A DNA stretch of 64,000 nt from Symbiodinium natans (lineage: Eukaryota; Sar; Dinophyceae; Suessiales; Symbiodiniaceae). A program made the translations under genes and the position numbers. Shown in pieces: positions 1 to 10,500 of this stretch (its first letter is position 1; every line of letters starts with the position of its first letter). Under the pieces are notes generated by a model. That model saw only the letters and a list, made by a program, of their open reading frames with translations, was not told where the DNA came from and searched no databases. The stretch covers positions 452,055-516,054 of the forward strand of contig CAJNDS010000668.1 in assembly GCA_905221605.1 (NCBI GenBank), read 5' to 3'.

Positions 1-710
1 AGCCGAGCCCAGCGCAAGGGTGCGAAGCCCGTTGAGGGTTTCCTTGAGGCTTTCGGGTGTGGCGGCGGGTTCATTCGGGTTTAGGGTTTAGGGTGTGGAG
101 CGGACTCCCGAGAGACCTGGGCTGAACAAATCAAGGGCGAGTTGTTAGATAGGATATGATGTTATTTCCACTCCCCTGACCCGATGAAAGGGGTTTAGGG
201 TTCAGGGTTTGGGGTGTACGGAAACCCTACAAACCCCATGACTGCCCTAAACCCAAACATCTGCAAGTTTAACACCTAAGAAGGCGCAGGTCGGGTTCCA
301 GTTCCAGGGTTCTGGAAACCCTAAGCAGTACTTTCGGCCACCCCACTCCCCTTCTTAACAGGCCATAGAGCGAGAGCTTCGAAGGAAGACATGGTTAGGG
401 TGCAGGGTTAAGCCTACTACGTGTTGTATACCCCTGAACCCTGAACCCCGAGAATCCTTATCTCTTCCGCCCCCCCCCCCCCCCCCCCCCCCCCACAATT
501 CCACGCTACTCCCTGAACCTCACAGAAACTGCAACCCGTCAACCCTAAACCCCTAAACCTCTAAAACTCTAAACCCCTAAACCCCTAAACCCGAAACCCT
601 AAACCCTAATCTTCATGAACCCTTCGCAGGCTCTTGGGCTCAGGCTAGGGACAGAGTAGGAGAAGCGCCCGACAGCCAGCTGCGGGCTGCGAGCCCAGCA
701 CTCCTGGGTT

Positions 711-846
711 TAGGCTTTAGGGTTAGGGTTTACAGTTCTGGTTCAGGGTTCAGGGTTCAGGGTTCAGGGTTCAGGGTTCAGGGTTTAGGGTTTAGGGTTT
801 AGGGTTTAGGGTTTAGGGTTTATGTAAGGGTTCAGGGTTTAGGCGG
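711..846. repeat. TTCAGGG then TTTAGGG array
   Basis: A run of TTCAGGG units followed by TTTAGGG units; two variants side by side. Confidence 0.9.
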
Positions 847-934
847 GTGTAGGCTGGTTTGAAACACGCTAGGGGTTGCCTGAGTTTCAAAGTCCCGGGC
901 GAGAAAACCCTGTGCCCCAGAGGCAGATTTTTTT

Positions 935-1110
935 GGGTTTAGGCTTAGGGCTTAGGGCTTAGGGCTTAGGGCTTAGGGCTCAGGGCTCAGGGCTCAGGGC
1001 TCAGGGCTCAGGGCTCAGGGCTCAGGGCTCAGGGCTCAGGGCTCAGGGCTCAGGGCTCAGGGCTCAGGGCTCAGGGCTCAGGGCTTAGGGTTTAGGGTTT
1101 AGGGTTTTTC
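935..1110. repeat. G-type array homogenised to GGGCTCA
   Basis: Starts as TTAGGGC units, then about 16 identical CAGGGCT units, then returns to TTTAGGG. A local variant has spread by slippage or unequal exchange. Confidence 0.9.
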
Positions 1111-2032
1111 AATTGAATCCCAACTGAAGCAAACAAAGCTTGCCTTTCCTTTTCCTCCTGTAATTCAGGAGCCTAGCCAACAATGTCCAGATTCTGTCCC
1201 CCGTCTGATCATCGCTACATAAAATGACATCGGTCCCTTTAGTATACCGTCTGATGCAGGATTAGCCTGGATTAAACCCTAAACCCTCAACCCTAAACCT
1301 AAACCCTAAAAGATTATCGGAATCTGGGAAAACGCTCCGATGCCATCTTGCATTCTTGTATCTACGGCTCTCCTCGCTGTGAAGCCTGGGCACGAAGCCC
1401 AGACCAGCAACAAATCTCGAAATCCCCAAACAACCCTGAACCTCCTAAAGCGCAATCCCGAATTTCAGAAGAGGGCTTGCGGGTTTATACAGTTCAGATT
1501 GCAGGCTTAGGGAATGGACAACTGTCGCAGGTAAAGCCTAAACCTAAACCCTAAACCGTAAGGATTCCTACAGGAGGGGAAAATTGGCTCTCTGGGAAGC
1601 CGCCCAGGCGTGCGCTGAGCCCCTTCACATGTACACTTTTTGGTTCGGCCCTCAGAAGGGGGGGTGCGGGGTTAGGGTTTAGGGCTGGGTTTTTGGTTTA
1701 GGGTTTAGGGCTTGGGGGGAGGGGGGGAAGGAGTGGGGGGGGGGGAGCCTGAACCTCCCCTTTGGAAGGTGTTTTGATGCGTCAAGAATCAAGGCAAGGC
1801 AGGTAAGCCCCAAGCCCCCAAACTCCAATGGGGTTTGATCTAACTCAAGTCTTTCTGGCAAATTCCTTAGGGTTCCTACGGGTTCGGGAACATTCTCACT
1901 TCTTCTGATGATACTCCTGAGTTACGGAATCCATGCTGGGTATGTGACGCTGACAAGCTCACACTCCAGGACCTCGATAAGGTCAAGACCGGCCACAAAG
2001 CTGGCAATGAGGAGCCCGAGCCCTTGCGAGAA

Positions 2033-2118
2033 ACCCTAAACCCTAAACCCTAAACCCTAAACCCTGGGTTTAGGGTTTAGGGTTTAGGGTTCAGGCTTTA
2101 GGGTTTAGGGTACTGGTC
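2033..2118. repeat. Head-to-head palindrome of telomere-type repeats
   Basis: (CCCTAAA)n meets (TTTAGGG)n at a CCCTGGGTTT junction near 2062-2068, giving a near-perfect hairpin. A smaller one is at 27240-27290. Confidence 0.9.
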
Positions 2119-2131
2119 TTCAAAGCCAGAG

Positions 2132-2198
2132 GCAGAAGAGCTGGCGCGTCTGCGGAAGAAATTTCATGGCCGGGAGGAGCCCAAGAAACACATGATGG
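2132..2198 (+). CDS. Possible exon with a charged helical segment
   Basis: After an AG|G acceptor an open frame reads AEELARLRKKFHGREEPKKH, followed by a possible GT donor (GTCATA). The preceding stretch 1935-2032 also reads as coding (TLQDLDKVKTGHKAGNEEPE). They could be exons of one gene upstream of the Kelch-BTB gene. No domain recognised. Confidence 0.3.
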
Positions 2199-2464
2199 TC
2201 ATATTTTGGTACAGGCAACAGATCAACCACCAAATCTTATTTCCAGCAAGGTTGGAGTTTAGGGTTTAAATCTGGCTTTTTGCTGCAAAGCGACCTCATC
2301 TCCCTTGGAAAGGCCTCAGCGTCTTAAGACTAAGTCCCCTAACTCCTAAACCCTACTAAGAACCAGCCAGATCCCGTCTCCGGCCTTAAGAAGACTGCCC
2401 AGGTCCGAACTCCAAACTCAGAATTGCCCAGGGCCCAGGGCGGCGCACTCATGCCCCCCGGCTG

Positions 2465-2614
2465 CTGCTGTTTAGGGTTTAGGGTTTAGGGTTTAGGGTT
2501 TCAGGGTTTCAGGGTTTCAGGGTTTCAGGGTTTCAGGGTTTCAGGGTTTCAGGGTTTCAGGGTTTCAGGGTTTAGGGTTTTGGGTGTAGGGTGTAGGGTG
2601 TAGGGTGTAGGGTT
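2465..2614. repeat. TTTAGGG, TTTCAGGG and TGTAGGG array
   Basis: Three variant blocks in series: four TTTAGGG, about nine TTTCAGGG (8-mer), then four TGTAGGG. Confidence 0.9.
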
Positions 2615-3864
2615 TGTGGGCTTTTTGTGGTTTTGGGGTTTGCGGATTTAGTATAGGGTTTCGGTGATAGGGCTTCGGGGTCAGGGCTTAGGGCCTGGGG
2701 CTTATAGGACTTAAGGCTTTTGGATGTGGATTTGGATTTGGCTACGTTAGTTGCCAAAGATGTTGCGTTCGAACTGTCTTGTGTGCTTTGGCTACGAGCT
2801 TCGGCGTTAAAAGTTTTGCATTTTTCTTTGGCAGGGCTTTATTCGGCGGCCTAAACCTTAAACCCTAAACCCTAAACCCATCAGCTGGGTGTAGTTACTT
2901 GTGCTTCGGGGTTTAGGTTCGTATTGTCCAGTGTGAGAAGTGCTTTCAGTCTCGGGTCCTCTAACCTACTCCCTGCACCTAAGATTCTGAACTAGTTCGG
3001 CCCTTGGGGTCTTTCTTGAAACATGAAACCCTAAACCCTAAACCCTAAACCCTTATTGGGTTTAAGAGGAGTATAATATTTAGGGGTCATGCGAGTGAAG
3101 AGCGTATAGGTTGACGTCTCAGAAGTTCGGTTGATTGTCGCCTCGGTCTTCGCTCTGCTTGCCCTAAACCCTAAACCCTAAACCCTAAACCCTAAACCCT
3201 AAACCCTAAATGCTGCTATAAGTAGGATAGTAGGTATGGCAACTATAGGTAGGGCAACTGCACTTAGAACCCCTATTGTGGGCGCCTACATACCTGCCCA
3301 TGAACGAAGGGCTGGGTGCCCTTGTAAACCCCTATTTAGGAGTTAGGGTTTATGGTTTGGGGTTTAGGGTTTCGGGTAACAAGTAGCATGGAATCATGGG
3401 CAACCTAGAATTTGGGTTTCCCGGCCTTTGCCCAAAGAGTTGTTTGTAGGCTTCGATGGGTTCCAAGAACACCTGAGTCTGGGGCTGAGGGTTTCCAGGC
3501 TTATAGGGGACGAGAGGTTCTTAGAACCGTGCTGTACCCTTAACCACACCTGGTCAATTCTCTACATTTCGGCTTCTTGTCTAGCACCCCACACATCAAT
3601 GGGTCGTGTTACCCGTACACCATATCGTAATCAACCGAGGAATCGGTCCTACAACGTTCTAAGGTACACTCGGGACAACCTAAAGGGATACAAGCATAGC
3701 TTATAAATGATGTAAGACGGTCTTAGGATCAGGGTTCAAGGTTTGGGGTCTAGGGTTTAGGCATTTATAAAGGGATGTTGACTCTCCGGCTGCCGCGCAC
3801 CTCCCAGGCGACATTATTGACGGCCGCCGAGCTCTCAGCAAAGCATTCTGTCCTTAGGTCCAGC

Positions 3865-3967
3865 TAACCCTAAACCCAAAACCCTAAACCAAAAACCCTA
3901 AACCCTAAACCCTAAACCCTAAACCCTAAACCCTAAACCCTAAACCCTAAACCCTAAACCCTAAACC
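3865..3967. repeat. CCCTAAA array
   Basis: About 13 units, nearly perfect after the first few. Confidence 0.95.
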
Positions 3968-4401
3968 CACACTCAAGCAGCACCTTGGGCTCAAAGCAAT
4001 CTGTAGTAGGACCTAGTGTCCTGCTTCGTGCCCGCAGTCTAGGTAGAGATCCTTGCCGCAATTCCCGTAACTCTGAAGCGTGGTACTTGCAGACTACTGT
4101 TCTGTGCTCATTGTTGTTGGTTTTGTGTCTCTCTCTTCACCGGAAAGGAAACACTAGCGGTGTATCGGCCAGGCACCTCAGGCGTTGGTGTTTAGACTTG
4201 AGGAGTTAGGCTGATTGTTTTTCAGCATGTCCGGAAACTCTTTCATGTGATCTAGAGCATGGGCAATTTTGTGCTGCTTGTATTATGGTACTTGCCGTGT
4301 CGTCGTATACCTTCGAGTGCTAAAATAAGAGCCTCCTAAGTTGCCAAGGAGCTTACACTGCAAGCCTATCATACTTAAGCCCTCAGCCCTACAAACCGAC
4401 T

Positions 4402-4500
4402 AAACCCTAAACCCTAAACCCTAAACCCTAAACCCTAAACCCTAAACCCTAAACCCTAAACCCTAAACCCTAAACCCTAAACCCTACAAACCCTAAACCC
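4402..4500. repeat. CCCTAAA array just before the first traced Kelch exon
   Basis: About 13 units; the array ends 10 bp before the exon at 4511. With 4606-4690 it is the clearest C-type / exon / G-type sandwich. Confidence 0.95.
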
Positions 4501-4510
4501 CGAAGCCCAG

Positions 4511-7500
4511 GCCTCTACTTGTTTGGCGGATGGAATGGCAAGCGCGCGCTGAACGACCTCCACGTGCTGGATGTGGCATCGGGAACCTGGTCTGAGGCGC
4601 CGCGCTCAGGGTTTAGGGTTTAGGGTTTAGGGTTTAGGGTTTAGGGTTTAGGGTTTAGGGTTTAGAGGCTTAGGCTTTAGGGTTGGGGTCTTTAGGGGCT
4701 GTATACGGGCTCTCAAAAACAACAAGGCGGTCTTTGGGACGTGCAGTCTCGTGAAGCCTCGGGCTTAGGGTTTAGGGTTTAGGGCCGTTTAGGGTATTCA
4801 GAGCTTAGGGTGTACCTGGAGGTTCATGAGTAGCTATAAGTAGGGCTACAAGTACCCTAGGTAGGGTTCTAAATATAGCTATCATACTTGTAACCCTACT
4901 TATAAAGTGGGCCATGCACTTCTTTGAACCCTTAACCCTGAACCCGAAACCTCGTGAGCCCTGAGCCCTAGGGGTTTTAGGGTTTAGGGTTTAGGGTTTA
5001 GGGTCTAGGGGTTTCGGGTTTAGGAGCACCAAGCCCAAAGTCAACCCCTGGTGTCCTAAAGACACCCGACAGAGTCCCAAAAACGCACCCAAAAGAAGCA
5101 AAAGACCCCCCCCCCCCCCCCCCCCCCCCCCCCAAACCCTAAACAAACCTCACAGAAAACGAGACTTTCGACCCTGAAGTGGCCAGGAGGAGTCCCAAAA
5201 AACCCTAAAGCCCCTCTCAACCCTGCACCCTAAACCCCCAAACGCTACGTCTAAACCCTAAACCTATGTTTAAGCCCTAAACACAAAGCACGATGTGGGC
5301 CCGAAACCCTGAACAGTCTAGGATCTAGGCTTAGAGTTTAGGGTTTAGGAATTGGGTTTGGGTCTAGTTCTATTCAAGTCTGAGCTAAAAACCCCTTGCT
5401 TGGCTTGCTGCAGGTTCTTCCCTCGGGCAGCGCCCCCTCAGCCAGGAACAACCACACCACCGCCGCTGGGCGTGAGACCAGAGTGCCCAAACCCCAACCC
5501 CCAAACAAGGGTTTGGGTTTAAAGTTTAGGGAAGCCCTATGTTCATTGCTTCTGGGGTATTGGCACTAGGGAAACGAGGGGATCGGGCACCTTATATTCC
5601 CCCAAACCCAGTTTCCCTATTAAGATGCCCCTCCACCCAAGCCCCTCAACCCACCCCAAAGCCCAAGACCACTTTGACGGTGCTTTAAGGCTCAGGGTTT
5701 GGAAGGTTGGCTACCATGCATCTTTCTAGCTTGACATCCTTAGTCCCTAGAAGTCCTATAACCCCTACAGCACCCCAAACCCTAAGCCCTAACCCCTCAA
5801 GACCAGGACAGATAGAAGTTGTATGTGACATCATCCCAAATGTCCCATTTTATTTGTCTAAACAGCTGACATGCCGAGTTTAAGTAACCTGATCCATAGC
5901 GACTTCGGGAGGACTCCCCGAAAACGCGAGAAACATCCCCAAGCACGCTTTAGGGTTGTGGGGTTAGGGTTTAGGGTTTCGGGTTTAGGGTTTAGGGTTT
6001 AGGGTTTAGGGTTTAGGGTTTAGGAAACCGCAAACATCACGCTTTAGGGTGGTAGGGTTGTGGGGTTTGGGACCCCACCCTAAACCCTTAACCCTTAACC
6101 CTAAACCCCAAACCCCAAACCCTAAACCCCAAACCCCAAACCCCAAACCCCAAACCCTAAACCCTAAACCCTAAACCCTAAACCCTAAACCCTAAACCCC
6201 AAGCCCAAGAAAAGAAAATCACCATGAGGCCGTCGTAGACTCGCGGCTTGTGGTGCACGGCGGCCACGACGGCAACAAGTGGGTGGCCGACATGCACATC
6301 CTCGACCCTCGACTACTAAGTCTCTTGGGGTTCAGGGTTTAGGGTTTAGTGTTTAGGGTTTTGTAGGTTTCTGACATGCACACCCTCGACCCTCGACGAC
6401 GAAGTCTCGGGGCCTTCCTTTTTGTTTCGGGTTTGGGGTTCAGGGTTTAGGGTTTTACAAGGTTTAGGGTTTAGGGTTTAAGGGTTAGGGTTTAGGGTTA
6501 AGGGTTTAGGGTTTAGGCTTTAGGGTTTTGTAGGTTTCAAGGCCTGCAAGTGTCTAGGATGCCCACTTGTACCCTGAGCTCCACATTGCTTAGATTCGCT
6601 TGTGAACCCTTTCTTTTTGGGATTCCAGTCCCCGAAAACTCTAGGTTTTAGGGTTTAGGGTTTAGGGTGCTGGGGTCTTGGGTGGACGGGTTTCGGAAGT
6701 TTAGGGTTTCAGCTGTGGACTTGAGGCTTTCTAGGGGCTGAAGATCTCCAGCTTTGGGTTTAGGGGGCTTAGGTGGTTTAGGAGGTTTCAGGGTTTGGGC
6801 ACTTTCAGGGTTTAGGGGTCTTGTTTGAGTACGCAGCTTGGGCTGTTCGATGGTTGACGTGTTCAGCTCGGGCTGTGTGGTGTTTCTGCCAGACCTGTTC
6901 ATGCGAGCGCAGCCCTAGACCCTAAATCCCGAACCCTGACAGCCTGACTAGACCCCAAAGTCCTTTAACCTTCAACCCCAAAACCCTCAATACCCGGACT
7001 CCCTAAACACCCTACTGTAAAGCCCCTGAACCCCAAGCAACCCTACTGTAAAGCCTCTGGACCGCATATATCCCTAAACCCTAAACCCTAAACCCTAAAC
7101 CCTAAACCCTAAACCCTAAACCCTAAACCCTAAACCCACCCTAAACCCTAAGAGGGTTGTGACCCTTGCGTAGGAGACGAGCCCGCAATCCGGCGTCAGC
7201 AAGTTCGAGGGCCTGGTCTGGCACAAGGCAACGGCGTTGATGGCCGCGGTTTAGGGTTTTAGGGTTTAGGGTTTGGGGTGTAGGGTTTAGGATTTAGGGT
7301 TTAGGCTCTGGCACAAGGCAATGGTGTTTAGGGCGCCTTAGGGTCTACCTAAACCTCCAAAGCATGCGATTGTTAAATTCCGGTCCTTTTCTGAGTTGCG
7401 GCCTAAATCCCCAAAGTATGTCGTTTTTGAACAAGGGTTCTTTGTATGTGTTGCGGTTTGTTGTTTTCACATGCTTTGGCGGTCCAGGTGGGGTCTAAGG

Positions 7501-10500
7501 AACCCAGGGTAGGACCTTGGGATTGGAAGCATTGTCATTCCCTCATTGGGCTCATGAGGATCATCTTTATGGGGTTTAGGGTTTGGAGTTTAGGGTTTGG
7601 GTTTTAGGGTTTGGGAGTTAGTGTTCGGGGTTTAGGGTTGAGGGTTTAGGGGTCAAGGGCCAACCTAGTAGAACGATTATGGTTGCGATGGCGACGTTGA
7701 GGAGGAGGAGGAGGAGTCATGAGCATTAGACAAGTCTTGATACCCCTGAACCCTAAACCTTCTCATGGCGATGATGATGATGACGACGACGACGTTGCTG
7801 CTTTGCATCGAGGTTTAGGGCTTGGAGGGCTCCTAGGATTTGCGGTTTAAGGTTTGCGTTTTTTTTTTTTTTTTTTTTTGGGGGGGGGGGGGGGGTGGCG
7901 TGGTTGCGTAAGGTTTGGCTTTTTGAATGTCGGAACTTTATCTTGTATCCGGGCTTGGGTCTTGAAGCTTAGAGGTTGGGTTTAGGGTTTAGGATGGCTT
8001 TGGGCTTCGGTTGGGATGTTCCCCCTTATACTAAGAGTCCTTGATAGGGGCTAAAGTATCTTAAACCCTAAACCCTAAATCCTAAACCCTAAACCCTGAA
8101 CCCTAAACCCTAAACCCCTGTTTTCGGGCGAGCATCCCAAGTTTAGGCTGTTGAGGGTTTCGGAGGTTGGGCCCTCCGTCCACTTAGAGGTTTAGGGTTT
8201 AGGGTTTAGGGTTAATCTCAGGCTGTGGGGGAGCTTAGAAACCTCCGGCAGGCAGTGTAGGGTTTACAGAGTCTGTCGGTTGATTTATTGGGTTTAGGGT
8301 TTAGGGTCTGTTGGTTGTATAGTGCAGCAGCAAGCAGTAGCTGTGCGTAACCTCAAAGACAGAGCGTGTTGGACCATCAGGCAGCTGATCTACGCTGGCA
8401 AACACCCTTTCCTGCACCCTCTTAACCCGAAGAACAGGACATGAGCTATACCTTTGCAGAGCAAGTCGTGCCACTGCTTGTCTGAGACGGTCCCACTCGA
8501 GCAAGCGCGAATTATGACTCGAAACTCTCGAAATCCAAATCTGCTGATCCTCTTTATCGGGGTGCCGTACAATATGAGGAACCCAAACCCTAAACCCTAA
8601 ACCCTAAAGAGGACCCTCAGTTAGAGAAGTGTTAGAGAACCGATCCTTTTTGTGGGGGGGAAGGAGGTAAGGTTTGGAGATCAAGGCTCGGACGGGGATT
8701 GATTCCGTGGACCCCAAAAGGGGACTGCAATTTAGGTAACTACGCACATCTATGGATATATTATATTGAATATTATATTATATTATAGTACATTATATAA
8801 TATTGTATTTTTATACTATGTTATGTTATGTTATTTTATATTATATTATACTATACTATATTATTATATTTTTATTATACATACATATATATATATATAT
8901 ACTTATTTTTATATGTAATTCCCCCCCCCCCCCCCAGCGCCCCCAGAAATAAAGCAAAGAACAAAAAAGCCGTTGCAGGCGCCGACCTCGGGCACACCGC
9001 CGTCAGCTCGCGCGTGCCACACGCTGACGCGCCTGGCGCACAAGCTGCGGCTTGGCTGGAGGGTTCATAGGGTTTGGGGTTCAGGTTGTAGGTTTCAGGG
9101 TTTAGGGTAGTATAGTGTTCAGGGTTTAGGGTATAGGGTTCAGGTTCTAGGGTTCAGGGTTGAGGTATAGGATTCAGGTTTTGCGGGTTCTAGTGTTTAG
9201 GGTGTTTTAGGTGATAAAACTCCTGGGAGTTAGCTATAGGCTTCAGGTTTGGGGGGTTTTAGGGTTTAGGGGTTCGGGGTGTTAGGTTTCAGGCTTCTGT
9301 TCGGACCCTCAACAACTTCCTGGGAAAGCCTAAAGTCCCCGCGGTGGGAATGCGGGAAGGAGGTGCCCTACGTAATCCCTAAAGAGTATCTATACAAGGA
9401 TTGGGGTGCCTCATTCCCTCATTCCCTACTTAGAGGCAGCAAGAAGTCCCTGACTTTCCGGCGCGCTTGTCTTGGAAGCCTCAGGGCCTTCCAAGGGCGT
9501 TTAGGGTTCAGGGTTTAGGGTTTAGGGTTTTGGGTTTAGGGTTTAGGGTTTTGGGTTTAGGTACCCTCATAGCACCAGGCACCTCCAATAGCCCGAATAA
9601 CACCGAAGAACCCTTAAGCAAAGGATTGAGAGATGCGGACTTTGGGGATGTTTTTCTTTGGGGGGGGCGGGGGGGGGGGGGGGGGCCGGCAGGGGCGGGG
9701 GCCGGGGGGGTCGGGGGGGGCGGGGGGGCCGGGGGGGCGGGGGGGGCGGGGGCGGCGGGGGGTGGGGTGGTGCCTCTTTTGGCATTCAAGGTTTGATGCT
9801 TTCAGGGTGCAGGATATTTATGTCTTCGTTGTCAGAGCTCCCCACGGGCTCTGCTTCAGACCCGCGGGAGCTTCAGTTCCTGGGGCTTAGGGCTTCAGGG
9901 TTTTGAAGTTTTGAGTTGGGATGTTCCCCCTTATACTAACAGTCCTGAATAGGGGTTATAGTACCCCCCGATCATAATACCGATTAAGGACTGTTAGCAA
10001 GGGCGAACATCCCAAGTTTTGAGTATTCAGCTTTTTAGGTGGTTTCAGGGCCTTACATTTGTTGAGGCTGAGGGCTTTAAGACTTCAGGGCATTCGCTTA
10101 ACACCGGAGGCCTGTGAGATTTTCGGGCTTTAAAGGGCTTAGGGTGTCTCCCCCTTTGCCTCGTAACTGAGACAGCTAACACACGTCTGAGCTAGTCGGG
10201 CATGCCCTTTCGCTGCTGGCTGCCTTGCATGAACGGGGTTGCGCCCGAACAGGTAACGTCAATTGAGAGGGCTGATCAATCGACCAGGTCCCTGAACCCC
10301 AAGCCTACACACACTGAAACCTGTACATGCCATATGTTATACGCTTTCCATAAGCCTTACAAACCTTATCGGCCGTGCAAATCCTACAAACACCTATAAA
10401 CGATACATCCCATGAAACGAAGCCGATGTATTCCCCAGCCCAGGTATATGTTCGGTGGCTACGATGGTGCCAAATGCTTCAATGCCGTTGCCTCAGAAGT

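Larger units (their letters stand above)
1..4510. other. Repeat-rich DNA upstream of the Kelch-BTB gene
   Basis: Alternating G-type and C-type telomere-like tracts with 50-250 bp unique islands and a poly-C run (470-494). Apart from the weak exon candidates near 1935-2200, I see no gene. The missing first Kelch-BTB exon should be here or further upstream. Confidence 0.6.

Noticed and set aside
9812-9870. Possible exon (DIYVFVVRAPHGLC) after GTGCAG|G
   Set aside because: The flanking Kelch exons at 8979 and 10444 join perfectly in phase without it.
9508-9906. Gly-rich and Pro-rich open frames
   Set aside because: They are translations of a G-rich low-complexity tract on both strands.
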